Below are positions 30,828-39,002 of a stretch of DNA of 64,000 bases, in pieces; the first letter of the stretch is position 1, and every line of letters starts with the position of its first letter. Source of the DNA: JAVBUP01 sp031555175 (GTDB lineage: Bacteria > Bacillota_I > Bacilli_A > Erysipelotrichales > Coprobacillaceae); assembly GCA_031555175.1 (NCBI GenBank), contig JAVBUP010000016.1, positions 1 to 64,000 of the forward strand, written 5' to 3'. Under the pieces are notes generated by a model. That model was not told the origin of the DNA. It saw only the letters and a program-made list of their open reading frames with translations, and did no database searches. Made by a program: the position numbers and the translations under genes.

Positions 30828-31211
30828 CTATTTCTCAAAAAAATTCCAAATTCCAAGTTGACCATTTACATCCATATATGCTTCTAATTTTTTAATGTTA
30901 TGCATTTTAAAGGCATAGCCTTCACGATTATTAACAGCTCCATAAACGCATACGTTTAATTCTATTAGCTCAATTTCAAATTGCCTAGACATTTTGATAC
31001 AATCCACTAAATGACCAACAGCTATTATTTTCCCAGTTGGATACTCTAGTCCTAAATGTTCAAATCTTGCCAAGTTTTCTTTTTCAACAGTTTTACTTGC
31101 ATGTATTAGTATCGGCCCACGGTATTTTGTAGCCCAACTTCTAAACTCATATTCTTTGTATCCTTCAGCAATTAATGTAGCCCATGGCTGTCTAATAGAT
31201 ATTACTTTCAT
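30828..31211 (-). CDS. ASCH-domain protein
   Basis: A 127-residue single-domain protein of the ASCH fold, related to PUA domains and thought to bind RNA. The family opening SIRQPWATLIAEGYKEYEFRSW and the RGPILIHASKT strand are clear. Some bacterial ASCH proteins are amidohydrolases of acetylated nucleosides or ribonucleases; the sequence does not decide between these. It interrupts the usual rpmA-obgE neighbourhood, has a 91-base gap to obgE, and follows the rpmA terminator. Confidence 0.82.
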   Translation of the reverse strand: MKVISIRQPWATLIAEGYKEYEFRSWATKYRGPILIHASKTVEKENLARFEHLGLEYPTGKIIAVGHLVDCIKMSRQFEIELIELNVCVYGAVNNREGYAFKMHNIKKLEAYMDVNGQLGIWNFFEK

Positions 31212-31260
31212 ATAGTGTCTCCGATCACATTATTAATACTAATAATAGTTTCACAAAAAA

Positions 31261-31276
31261 AATCCCATGTGGGATT
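31261..31276 (-). terminator. Terminator after rpmA
   Basis: A six-base stem AATCCC/GGGATT with a four-base loop and an eight-T tail on the minus strand, just after rpmA. Confidence 0.85.
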
Positions 31277-31283
31277 ATTTTCA

Positions 31284-31565
31284 TTAGTTTGGATAAACAG
31301 AAACTTTAGTTTTGTCTTTTCCTAATCTTTCATATTTAACAGTACCTGTAACTTTAGCAAATAAAGTATCGTCTCCGCCTTTACCTACGTTTGTACCAGG
31401 GTGAATTTTTGTTCCACGTTGTCTATAAATGATAGAACCTGCTGTTGCGAATTGCCCATCAGATTTTTTTGATCCTAATCTTTTTGAATGAGAGTCACGA
31501 CCGTTCTTAGTAGAACCAACTCCCTTTTTAGATGCGAATAACTGAAGATCTAAACGAAACATCAT
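31284..31565 (-). CDS. rpmA: 50S ribosomal protein L27 with cleavable N-terminal extension
   Basis: A 93-residue L27 protein of the peptidyl-transferase region. The N-terminus MFRLDLQLFASKKG carries the Bacillota-type extension that Prp removes after LQLF, exposing the conserved ASKKG end near the tRNA. AGGAGG lies nine bases upstream of the first of two adjacent ATGs. It is the last gene of the rplU-prp-rpmA operon, and its protease is encoded just upstream. Confidence 0.97.
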   Translation of the reverse strand: MMFRLDLQLFASKKGVGSTKNGRDSHSKRLGSKKSDGQFATAGSIIYRQRGTKIHPGTNVGKGGDDTLFAKVTGTVKYERLGKDKTKVSVYPN

Positions 31566-31578
31566 TTTGATACACCTC

Positions 31579-31902
31579 CTAATAGTTTATCTTGATATAT
31601 TGTTGATAATCTTGTGCGATTGTTTCTAATTGAATGAGCATTGTCTCTAGTATCCATTGCACTTTCAAATTATCTAAATCGTTGATTTTGACTTTTACAT
31701 TTCCTTCTGATACATGGTAATTGAATTGAAGTTCAGCATTGTTATCAGTTGCTTTAGCAATAGCATTTAAGCCACCAATCGCTATAGAACTAACAGCTGC
31801 ACAAACCAAGTCACGACCGTGTTCAGCAGAATTAGCATGCCCAGTTATACTGAGTTCACTAATTAATTCTTCGTCTACATATGAGACGTTAACTTTTATC
31901 AT
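31579..31902 (-). CDS. prp: Ribosomal-processing cysteine protease Prp
   Basis: A 107-residue cysteine protease (YsxB family) that trims the N-terminal extension of L27 before assembly. The catalytic histidine and cysteine stand in ITGHANSAEHGRDLVCAAVS. Its position between rplU and rpmA is the standard one, and the matching cleavage motif is present in the L27 encoded here. Confidence 0.95.
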   Translation of the reverse strand: MIKVNVSYVDEELISELSITGHANSAEHGRDLVCAAVSSIAIGGLNAIAKATDNNAELQFNYHVSEGNVKVKINDLDNLKVQWILETMLIQLETIAQDYQQYIKINY

Positions 31903-31904
31903 AA

Positions 31905-32213
31905 CTAAGCGTTAATAGCTTCGATTACTAATTTAGTATATGGCTGTCTATGACCTTGTTTTTTATGATAATCCTTTTTAGGTTTATATTTATAAACAAT
32001 CACTTTCTTTTCCTTACCATGCTTTTCAACTTTTGCAGAAACAGTTGCATTAGCTACGTATGGATCTCCAACTTTAGTAGTAGTTCCACCAACAAGTAAA
32101 ACTCTATCAAATGTATAAGAACTACCTTCTTCAACATCTAATTTTTCTACGTAAATTGCTTCACCAACGGCTACTTTTAATTGCTTTCCACCAGTTTCAA
32201 TAATTGCGTACAT
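31905..32213 (-). CDS. rplU: 50S ribosomal protein L21
   Basis: A 102-residue L21 beginning MYAIIETGGKQLKV and ending in the typical GHRQPYTKLVI. The longer frame up to 32327 is leader RNA read by chance. The chosen ATG has AGGAGG seven bases upstream. It is the first gene of rplU-prp-rpmA, behind a structured leader and a good promoter. Confidence 0.97.
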   Translation of the reverse strand: MYAIIETGGKQLKVAVGEAIYVEKLDVEEGSSYTFDRVLLVGGTTTKVGDPYVANATVSAKVEKHGKEKKVIVYKYKPKKDYHKKQGHRQPYTKLVIEAINA

Positions 32214-32311
32214 TCTTGCACCTCCTATATAATAATTTCTCAGACTCGCCAAGTCAGGTAGCATATGCTTTGAAAACCTTATATGTGCGGTTGTAGCTAG
32301 AGGCCTACAAC
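32214..32311 (-). ncRNA. Structured rplU leader, L21-leader-like
   Basis: A leader of about 98 bases. The transcript begins with a stem GTTGTAG/CTACAAC (32290-32311), followed by a weaker CATAT/ATATG helix and a small stem GACT/AGTC closing a TGGCG loop just upstream of the ribosome site. Position and layout resemble the L21 leader class of Bacillota, thought to bind L21 for autoregulation. A covariance-model search would decide. Confidence 0.55.
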
Positions 32312-32317
32312 ATTGAT

Positions 32318-32346
32318 ATGTTATCACTTTGTCTTGATTAAGTCAA
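32318..32346 (-). promoter_or_regulatory. Promoter of rplU-prp-rpmA
   Basis: TTGACT (32341-32346) and TAACAT (32318-32323) on the minus strand with a 17-base spacer. The predicted start near 32311 coincides with the first leader hairpin. Confidence 0.75.
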
Positions 32347-32361
32347 GATAATTCACAAAAT

Positions 32362-32384
32362 AAAAAGCGCTTTTTTGCGCATAT
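32362..32384 (-). terminator. Weak terminator after the SpoIVFB-like gene
   Basis: A GCGC/GCGC stem with an A6 loop and a T-rich 3' side on the minus strand. The stem is only four strong pairs, so part of the transcription may run into rplU. Confidence 0.45.
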
Positions 32385-33134
32385 TTAAAGTTTCAATTCC
32401 TTTTTTATAAACTCCTTTTCGCTATATATTCTCTTGTTATACAAATATATATTATCATAAGGGCGATGGAACTCATTGTTTTGATGAAATTTTTTCTTAA
32501 AATACTCATTTTTGTTACGTCTAGTAAATAAGAAATTGAAATACATATATTCCATATTCATATAAAACTGATAAATTTGAAATATTAAGTAGCAGTATAT
32601 TATATAGCCATTTACTTGAAATCCATTATATGCTACAAAAAGGCTAAAGAAAATGATACTTGTTAGACTGACCAAAAATATACATTTCTTGTATGATAGT
32701 ATATATGAAAATAGTAAATGTAATATTTTCGCTCCATCCAATGGCCAAATTGGCAATAAATTTAAGTAGAAAACAGCTAAGTTTACAGACATACAAAACT
32801 GATATGAATGGTTGCTAAGTATTTGACATTTAATAGACAAGTAAAATAATATTGTCATCACTACATGACTGAATAAACCCATTATTACGACAATTAGCTC
32901 GTCTAAAACTCGATGATGCCCAAAATCACCAATTTCTACAAATGCCCCAAAAGGCATTACCATTATCTTTTTAACATCAAATTTGTAAATTAAAGCTGTG
33001 ATAGTATGAAATGCTTCATGAAATAAAACAATAAAGAAAATGAACAGAAACTGCTTAAAATGACCACTAAGTAACGATAATCCAAAATATACTATTGTAG
33101 TCGGGTGTAATTTAATCTTTAATAGCATCTTCAT
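32385..33134 (-). CDS. spoIVFB: M50 site-2 intramembrane metalloprotease, SpoIVFB-like
   Basis: A 249-residue membrane protease with about six hydrophobic spans. Zinc ligands are visible as HEAFH (residues 39-43) and the aspartate in PIWPLDGAKIL (133). In B. subtilis SpoIVFB cuts pro-sigma-K in the mother-cell programme and sits, as here, after spoIVFA and before rplU-prp-rpmA. That synteny supports the name. The substrate here is unknown, and I see no sporulation sigma gene in the window. Two in-frame ATGs near 33134 both overlap the upstream gene, and neither has a strong ribosome site. Confidence 0.85.
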   Translation of the reverse strand: MKMLLKIKLHPTTIVYFGLSLLSGHFKQFLFIFFIVLFHEAFHTITALIYKFDVKKIMVMPFGAFVEIGDFGHHRVLDELIVVIMGLFSHVVMTILFYLSIKCQILSNHSYQFCMSVNLAVFYLNLLPIWPLDGAKILHLLFSYILSYKKCIFLVSLTSIIFFSLFVAYNGFQVNGYIIYCYLIFQIYQFYMNMEYMYFNFLFTRRNKNEYFKKKFHQNNEFHRPYDNIYLYNKRIYSEKEFIKKELKL

Positions 33135-33732
33135 AGCTAATCTCTACGGCATCTTTTTCAAATACTAAAAAAACTTTTTGATCAAATTTACCAATTATTT
33201 CTTTAGCCTTTAGGCGATCATATAAGCTAACATCAATATCTACTAGCTTACCATAAGTCACTACTATCCCATTATCTTGTGTAACTTTCACAAAATCACC
33301 AATTAGTTCATTTGAACCAACTTCAGTAACTACTCCACTTGAAATATTAACAACATTAGAGCTATCATTTCTAAAATAATTACCATCAATTAACTCATAC
33401 TTATTATCGGCACTTACACTCAAAATATTATCTAGGTTAAAAAATGGGATAATTGAACCAATAGTATTATCAATATATTCATTCATGCTAGAGAAATCAA
33501 AATTATCATTGAATACTGAACGTACAAACTCATTTTTTGGATTCAACTTAACAAATGTCAAAAAGCCCAATATCAAAACCACTAAAACCATAAAGCGAAT
33601 AGCTCTTTTGTATAGTTTATTAAATACACCACCATCACTTTTTTGCTCAGAATAATAATTATCATCGTCTATTACTCTTTTTTTATACTTTCGTTTTTGA
33701 ATTCTCCTTTTAACTTCTTCCATATCACCCAT
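33112..33732 (-). CDS. spoIVFA: SpoIVFA-like membrane protein with degenerate M23 domain
   Basis: A 206-residue protein with a basic cytoplasmic N-terminus, one membrane span (about residues 45-62) and an outer C-terminal LytM/M23-type fold (VVTEVGSNELIGDFVKVTQ, then VVTYGKL where peptidases have the YAHL histidine). The missing ligands mean it should not hydrolyse peptidoglycan. In B. subtilis SpoIVFA anchors and restrains SpoIVFB. The overlap of about 20 bases with the protease gene fits a co-expressed pair. GAGGTG precedes the ATG. Confidence 0.8.
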   Translation of the reverse strand: MGDMEEVKRRIQKRKYKKRVIDDDNYYSEQKSDGGVFNKLYKRAIRFMVLVVLILGFLTFVKLNPKNEFVRSVFNDNFDFSSMNEYIDNTIGSIIPFFNLDNILSVSADNKYELIDGNYFRNDSSNVVNISSGVVTEVGSNELIGDFVKVTQDNGIVVTYGKLVDIDVSLYDRLKAKEIIGKFDQKVFLVFEKDAVEISYEDAIKD

Positions 33733-33786
33733 AATATCACCTCATAATAATCTATGAGTTTAAAAAATATTTATGAATCAAAAAAA

Positions 33787-33811
33787 CTTATCAACTACTT
33801 TGGTCGATAAG
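33787..33811 (-). terminator. Terminator after the cupin gene
   Basis: A CTTATC/GATAAG stem with inner AC/GT pairing, followed by seven Ts on the minus strand, overlapping the end of the cupin frame. Confidence 0.75.
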
Positions 33812-34280
33812 CTAACTTTGCAATTAATTCTTCATATTCAGAATAATCATGAATTAAATCTTCATATGTAAATAGTTTAAAATCTTGATAATCAAACCCA
33901 GGAGCTACAGTACAACCAACTATTCCATATCCTTTTTCACAACATGATGCAAATATAGAACCGCTACTAATTGTACATTGAAAAACTTCCCCATTTTCAA
34001 TATCAGAACCTAAGCGATATTTAATTAATTCTTTATTTTTAGTAATCTCATACACGTCTATAGGATCGCCAAAATGATAATTCCACACTTCATCAGAAGC
34101 AATTCGATGAAATGCAGAGTAATCACCCATCTCTAAAAGAAAATATATACTAGTTATAGCAGATCGAACATCGCCATTTATATTAGGTATTTCATATTCA
34201 GAAATATGCGTTTGTTTGAAATATCCACCTTCAGGATGGGGCTCTAACTCTAATTTATTTACCCAATATTTAGCATTCAT
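33795..34280 (-). CDS. Cupin_5 (DUF985) family protein
   Basis: A 161-residue protein of the DUF985 cupin group. It has the family features KLELEPHPEGGYFKQT at the start, SAFHRIASDEVWNYHFGDP in the middle and GCTVAPGFDYQDFKLF near the end. The single-domain beta barrel may bind a sugar nucleotide or small ligand in relatives, but no enzyme activity can be assigned. Its start overlaps the stop of the small membrane protein by one base. Confidence 0.88.
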   Translation of the reverse strand: MNAKYWVNKLELEPHPEGGYFKQTHISEYEIPNINGDVRSAITSIYFLLEMGDYSAFHRIASDEVWNYHFGDPIDVYEITKNKELIKYRLGSDIENGEVFQCTISSGSIFASCCEKGYGIVGCTVAPGFDYQDFKLFTYEDLIHDYSEYEELIAKLAYRPK

Positions 34281-34474
34281 TACAATAAGTTAATTAGCGA
34301 AATAATATAACCTGTTTGTGGGAAAATTTCATCCTTGTACATTAAAAAGAATGTCAATAGCATTGATATAAATGCCATATACCATAAAAATGATTCTTTT
34401 TGATAAAACTTCTTTGGAGCATTATCCTGTTTTTCAGGTTTTACTCTTTCTCTTTTTTCTCTTTTTGTTGCCAT
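34280..34474 (-). CDS. Small single-pass membrane protein
   Basis: A 64-residue protein with a strongly basic N-terminus (KREKRERVKPEKQ), one hydrophobic span (about residues 30-46), a short DE-containing loop and a hydrophobic C-terminus. I know no family for it. It has a plausible ribosome site (AGGTG) and touches the cupin gene stop-to-start, so it is probably translated. Confidence 0.65.
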   Translation of the reverse strand: MATKREKRERVKPEKQDNAPKKFYQKESFLWYMAFISMLLTFFLMYKDEIFPQTGYIISLINLL

Positions 34475-34517
34475 ATTTACACCTCGCCTTGATTATACAT
34501 TATTTTTTTATAATATT

Positions 34518-35402
34518 CTATACTACTTTTAAAGAAATAGAGACAATTTCGGGACGATTTAGTAATCTAAAACCTTTAGGGCTGTTTCCCAACCCGCCGG
34601 ATACAATCATCGTTGATCCACTATCATCCTGGTATACTCCATAATCAAATTCTGGAAAATATTCATTACTAGGTGAGAATACTCCACCGACGCCAGGGAT
34701 CCTAATCATCCCACCATGCATATGGCCAGCTAAAATCAAATCTGCCCCCCACATTGAATAAGATGAAAAATAACGTGGAGTATGGGCAAGCATAATATTA
34801 AAGTACTCATACTCACTTTGCCCAATTTTTTCGTCTATCATTTCAGCAGTGAAATCATAATCATGCTCTTCTAAAACAGTATCAGAAGAATAGTATAATA
34901 AATCAAGTTTCACTCCTGATAATTTAATCTTTCTTCCCTCTTTCTCTATATATGTTGTATCATTATCCACAAATATAACACCAATTTCCCGTAGTTTGCT
35001 TTCATACAAATCAATCCATTTATTGTTTTCATTAAGATGAATGATTTGTTCATGATTCCCGGAAATATAATATATTGGATAATCATTTATCAATGATTCA
35101 ACCAAATCAACTATGACATCACCATTTTTGCTAGATGAATCAAGCATATCACCAGTAAATACTATAATATCAGGATTTTCATCTTTTATTTTCTTAACTA
35201 AGCTGCGTGACCCATTACCGTATTGCTTACCTTGAAGATCGGTAAGTTGAATGATTTTAAAGCCATCAAAAGCTGTAGGCACTTTATTTGAAGCAACTTC
35301 ATAATAAGTCACTTTAAGAGTATTATTTTCAAAATATACCCATGAAACTAAGGCTATCATTATAACTAACCAATACGATAACCACTTTCTTATCTTCTTC
35401 AT
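34518..35402 (-). CDS. Membrane-anchored metallophosphoesterase (YaeI/YkuE-like)
   Basis: A calcineurin-like phosphoesterase of 294 residues with one N-terminal membrane anchor (about residues 5-24) and the catalytic domain probably outside. Metal motifs run in order: LTDLQG, FTGDMLD, SGNHEQ, MLAHTPR and AGHMHGG. The first motif has Q where most members have DxH, as in SDLH, which may alter one metal site. Relatives act on UDP-diacylglucosamine or on lipid phosphates; the substrate is open here. GGAGGTG precedes the chosen ATG. Confidence 0.88.
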   Translation of the reverse strand: MKKIRKWLSYWLVIMIALVSWVYFENNTLKVTYYEVASNKVPTAFDGFKIIQLTDLQGKQYGNGSRSLVKKIKDENPDIIVFTGDMLDSSSKNGDVIVDLVESLINDYPIYYISGNHEQIIHLNENNKWIDLYESKLREIGVIFVDNDTTYIEKEGRKIKLSGVKLDLLYYSSDTVLEEHDYDFTAEMIDEKIGQSEYEYFNIMLAHTPRYFSSYSMWGADLILAGHMHGGMIRIPGVGGVFSPSNEYFPEFDYGVYQDDSGSTMIVSGGLGNSPKGFRLLNRPEIVSISLKVV

Positions 35403-35421
35403 CAACTCACCTCCACAAATT

Positions 35422-35449
35422 ATTATACACTTTTTTTGACAGTTGTCGA
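35422..35449 (-). promoter_or_regulatory. Promoter of the phosphoesterase gene
   Basis: TCGACA (35444-35449) and TATAAT (35422-35427) on the minus strand, 16 bases apart, after the thiI terminator. Confidence 0.6.
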
Positions 35450-35458
35450 TTAAAAACA

Positions 35459-35477
35459 AAAAGGGTTTAGCCCTTTT
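35459..35477 (-). terminator. Terminator after thiI
   Basis: A stem AAAAGGG/CCCTTTT with a five-base loop and a T-rich tail on the minus strand at the thiI stop. Confidence 0.85.
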
Positions 35478-36663
35478 AAAAAATATCTAAATCACTTGCT
35501 TTACTATAATCACACCATACAACTTCATCATTGCCAACGCATTCATCAATATATTTAATATAATCAAAATTAGTCTCATATGAAACAGTTCTTTCTAAAT
35601 TAGGCTTTGTAGCTGGGTTTTTAGGAGTAAATATAGTGCAACAATCTTCAAAAGGAAGAATTGATAAATCATAAGTATCAATTTTTCTAGCCAATTCTAT
35701 AATTTCAAGTTTATCCATGCAAGCTACCGGTTGTATTATTGGCAATGAAACAACTCGATGAATGACATTCATTGAATCTAAAGTTTGTGATGCAACTTGA
35801 CCAATACTTTCACCATTAGCAAGTGCTAAGCAATTATAATTTTGAGCTACTCGTCCTGCTATTCTATACATCATACGGCGCATAACAGTCATTGCATAGC
35901 TCTCATCACTATGTTTATAGATTTCAAGTTGCAAATCCGTAAATGGGATAATATGCAAACGAATCGGTCCAGCATATTCCGAAATTTTAGTAGCTAAATC
36001 AATTACTTTTTGACGAGCTTTTGGTGATGTATAAGGAGGAGATGCAAAATGAATAAAATCAATCGCTATACCTCTTTTTAGCGTTAAGTAACTAGCGACA
36101 GGTGAATCAATACCGCCAGATAGCATTACTAAAGCTCGTCCACCAACTCCAACTGGATATCCGCCTGCACCATAAATCAAATCATTCATAATGTACGAAA
36201 ATTCTTTTCTTATTTCTATTTTTATACGCAATTCAGGATTATGAACATCAACGTTAATCTCAATATTTTTCAATATTATGCTAGCAACAGCTCGATTAAT
36301 ATCCATCGATTGCAAAGGAAATTCTTTAAAGTTTCGTTTCGATTCTATTTTAAAAGTCTTAGCAGCTGAGCTTTTCGCAATATGTAAAGCAGCAGTACAA
36401 ATTGCTTCCATTTCTGTTGGAACCTTTGCTGCTAAAGAAAATGAATGAATACCAAAAACTGTTTTTAGTCTCTTGCATACTTCTTGATAATCATGACCGT
36501 TTAATAATATATACATACGATCATATTCCTTTTCAAACGTAAGATTTTTAAAATTCTTTAACTGCATTTTAGTATTTTGATATAACTTATTTATAAATAC
36601 TTTTCTATTTTTACCTTTTGTAGTTAGCTCACCAAAGCGCACCAATATATGATTATATTCCAT
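35476..36663 (-). CDS. thiI: tRNA 4-thiouridine synthetase ThiI
   Basis: Adenylates U8 of tRNA and transfers persulfide sulfur to make s4U8; it may also serve thiamine synthesis. The 395-residue protein has a ferredoxin-like and THUMP N-terminal part (residues 1-165) and the PP-loop ALVMLSGGIDSPVASYL near residue 180. It lacks a rhodanese domain, the usual short form of Bacillota. The partner cysteine desulfurase is encoded directly upstream, with two bases between the frames. Confidence 0.95.
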   Translation of the reverse strand: MEYNHILVRFGELTTKGKNRKVFINKLYQNTKMQLKNFKNLTFEKEYDRMYILLNGHDYQEVCKRLKTVFGIHSFSLAAKVPTEMEAICTAALHIAKSSAAKTFKIESKRNFKEFPLQSMDINRAVASIILKNIEINVDVHNPELRIKIEIRKEFSYIMNDLIYGAGGYPVGVGGRALVMLSGGIDSPVASYLTLKRGIAIDFIHFASPPYTSPKARQKVIDLATKISEYAGPIRLHIIPFTDLQLEIYKHSDESYAMTVMRRMMYRIAGRVAQNYNCLALANGESIGQVASQTLDSMNVIHRVVSLPIIQPVACMDKLEIIELARKIDTYDLSILPFEDCCTIFTPKNPATKPNLERTVSYETNFDYIKYIDECVGNDEVVWCDYSKASDLDIF

Positions 36664-36665
36664 CT

Positions 36666-37799
36666 TTATCCCCTTTTAATCGTTTCAACAGCTTCATCTA
36701 AAGCTTTTGAAAACTTATAAATATCATCAGCATCTGTTAAATGTGAAAAACTAATTCTAATTGCACTACTTCCAATTTCAGCACTTAAATTCATGGCTTG
36801 TAAAGTTCTGGAAATATCATTTTTCTTTGAGCTACAAGCTGATTTAGTGGAAACATATACATCATGCTTTTCAAACACCCTCAACACGACCTCAGGTTTA
36901 TATCCAACAACTGAAAAATTCAAGATAAATGGACTACAATATTGCGGGTTACTATTGATTACTATAAAAGGATATTTCATCAATACTTTTCTAATTTTAT
37001 TGTTTATATCTTTAACATAATTATATTTTTGTTCTCTATTCTCTAGCGCTAAACGCAATGTTTTGGCAAATACAATATTCGTGCAAGCATTACTTGTCCC
37101 AGCGCGAAGACCGTTTTCTTGTTGACCACCACTGATTAGCGGACATACTTGGATATGCTTCTTTTTCATCAAAACTCCACTACCTTTTAAACCGTATATT
37201 TTATGAGCTGAAAAACTAGCTAAATCAACATCATCTAGATTTATTTCAATTTTACCAAGCGCTTGAACCATGTCAACGTGTAGTTTTATATTTGGGTATT
37301 TTTTCAGTAGTCGCTTTATTTCATCAAGTGGATTTATACTACCAATCTCATTGTTAACCATCATTATTGATACTAAAATAGTATCAGGACGAATCAAATC
37401 TTGCAATTGGGAAATATCTACTACTCCATATTCATTCACATCCAAGTAATCTACATCAAAGCCAAATTTCTCATGTAATTGTACACAAGTTTCATACACT
37501 GATGAATGCTCAACCTTGGTAGTAATAATATGCTTTCCTCTACTTTGATACTGCAATGCAACTCCCTTTAGTGCAAGATTGTTAGCTTCGCTTGCACCTG
37601 AAGTGAAAATAATCTCAGTTGATTCAACATGTAACATTTCTGCTATCAATTTGCGTGATTTCTCTTGTAACTGTTCAACTTCGATACCTAAACTGTGAAT
37701 AGAATCCGGGTTAGCAAATTTATCTTTTAGTAAACTAGTATATGCTTCTAGCACCTCTTTATTTAATGGTGTTGTTGCTACATAATCTAAATAGGCCAT
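36666..37799 (-). CDS. Cysteine desulfurase, NifS/IscS family (ThiI partner)
   Basis: A PLP enzyme of 377 residues that takes sulfur from cysteine. It opens with MAYLDYVATTPL and has the PLP lysine in SFSAHKIYGLKG (near residue 202), the RAGTSN segment and the active-site cysteine loop KSACSSKKND (near 323). Direct coupling to thiI indicates the NifZ-type desulfurase that serves s4U8 formation, rather than general Fe-S assembly. A terminator separates it from greA. Confidence 0.93.
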   Translation of the reverse strand: MAYLDYVATTPLNKEVLEAYTSLLKDKFANPDSIHSLGIEVEQLQEKSRKLIAEMLHVESTEIIFTSGASEANNLALKGVALQYQSRGKHIITTKVEHSSVYETCVQLHEKFGFDVDYLDVNEYGVVDISQLQDLIRPDTILVSIMMVNNEIGSINPLDEIKRLLKKYPNIKLHVDMVQALGKIEINLDDVDLASFSAHKIYGLKGSGVLMKKKHIQVCPLISGGQQENGLRAGTSNACTNIVFAKTLRLALENREQKYNYVKDINNKIRKVLMKYPFIVINSNPQYCSPFILNFSVVGYKPEVVLRVFEKHDVYVSTKSACSSKKNDISRTLQAMNLSAEIGSSAIRISFSHLTDADDIYKFSKALDEAVETIKRG

Positions 37800-37843
37800 A
37801 AAATCAACTCCTTCATTACAATATATGCTGTATAGATAAAAAG

Positions 37844-37863
37844 GCTATCTTCAAGAAGATAGC
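37844..37863 (-). terminator. Terminator after greA
   Basis: A perfect nine-base stem GCTATCTTC/GAAGATAGC with a two-base spacer, followed by TTTTT on the minus strand. Confidence 0.88.
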
Positions 37864-37869
37864 ATCTCA

Positions 37870-38346
37870 TTATTTTATTGCTTCAATACGCACCCTGTAA
37901 GGATTTTCTACTTGTACAGTAACTTCTTCTCCAACACGGTGCCCAATTATTGCTTTAGCTAATGGAGATTCATTAGAGATTTTATGATTAGTCGGATCTG
38001 TTTCAAATGACCCAACAATCGTATAATCAGCAGTCTCATCAGCATCTTCTTCTGATAAATCTGCAACTGTAACTGTGCTCCCAGCTCTTACTACATCAGT
38101 ATCCAATGCATCATCAATAATTTGTGCATTAGCAAGCATCTCATCAATTTCTTTAATGCGTGATTCAACATGCGCTTGTCTTTCACGCGCTGCGTCATAA
38201 TCAGCATTTTCTGACAAGTCCCCTTGTGAACGAGCTAATTGTAACTCTTCAATAACTTTTGGTCTCTCAATATTTACAAGCTGATCTCTTTCAGCCTTTA
38301 ACTTCTGTATACCTTCATTCGTAAGCAATACTTTTTCATAATCCAT
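37870..38346 (-). CDS. greA: Transcript cleavage factor GreA
   Basis: Rescues backtracked RNA polymerase by stimulating transcript cleavage. The 158-residue protein has the N-terminal coiled coil with the acidic tip SQGDLSENADYDAA, and the C-terminal FKBP-like domain with SPLAKAIIGHRVGEEVTV. It ends the mltG-trmR-trhP1-trhP2-udk-greA operon, the same order as B. subtilis yrrL-yrrM-yrrN-yrrO-udk-greA. Confidence 0.97.
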   Translation of the reverse strand: MDYEKVLLTNEGIQKLKAERDQLVNIERPKVIEELQLARSQGDLSENADYDAARERQAHVESRIKEIDEMLANAQIIDDALDTDVVRAGSTVTVADLSEEDADETADYTIVGSFETDPTNHKISNESPLAKAIIGHRVGEEVTVQVENPYRVRIEAIK

Positions 38347-38379
38347 GCTTAATCACCTCGTTGTTTAATATATCATAAA

Positions 38380-39000
38380 TCAGCTTATAATGGAAGCAAT
38401 TTTCGTAATTAATAAATCAATAGCAACGCTATTACTTCCTCCCTCAGGAATAATTATATCCGCATATCTCTTACTAGGTTCTATAAATTGTTCGTGCATA
38501 GGACGAACAGTATTCATATACTGATTGACTACAGAATCAACACTGCGCCCTCTTTCATTAATATCTCTAACCATACGGCGAATAAATCTTATATCTGCAT
38601 CAGTATCAACAAATATTTTTATATCACACAATGTTCTTACAGATTCTTCATTCAGAACAAATATTCCTTCTAAAAGAATAACATCACACGGCTCAATTAC
38701 TTCGACATCTTTACTTCTGTTGTGCTCAGTAAAATCATAAAGTGGTTTTTGAATTGTCACGCCAGCTTTTAAAGCTTTAATATCTTCAACTAGTAAGTCA
38801 GTATCAAATGCAAATGGGTGATCATAGTTATTCTTAACTCTCTCCTCCATTGGCTTATCTGTTTGATCTTTATAATAGTCATCCTGTCTCACAACAACTA
38901 CCGACTTATAATCTTTAAAATTGTCAAACACTTTTTGTGAAATAGAAGTTTTACCAGAGGCGCTTCCGCCAGCAATACCAATAACAATAGCTTTCTTCAT
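38380..39000 (-). CDS. udk: Uridine kinase
   Basis: Phosphorylates uridine and cytidine in pyrimidine salvage. It has 206 residues, with the P-loop GIAGGSASGKTSI at the N-terminus, RQDDYYKDQT, and the nucleoside-binding segment NYDHPFAFDTDLL. The last two residues before udk in the operon are those of trhP2, two bases upstream. It joins the nucleoside importer and deoC in a salvage theme. Confidence 0.96.
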   Translation of the reverse strand: MKKAIVIGIAGGSASGKTSISQKVFDNFKDYKSVVVVRQDDYYKDQTDKPMEERVKNNYDHPFAFDTDLLVEDIKALKAGVTIQKPLYDFTEHNRSKDVEVIEPCDVILLEGIFVLNEESVRTLCDIKIFVDTDADIRFIRRMVRDINERGRSVDSVVNQYMNTVRPMHEQFIEPSKRYADIIIPEGGSNSVAIDLLITKIASIIS

Positions 39001-39002
39001 AA

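Noticed and set aside
33733..33790. A possible sigma-E-type promoter before spoIVFA
   Set aside because: A CATAGATT-like -10 with a vague -35 can be found, but the region is so AT-rich that the match carries little weight.
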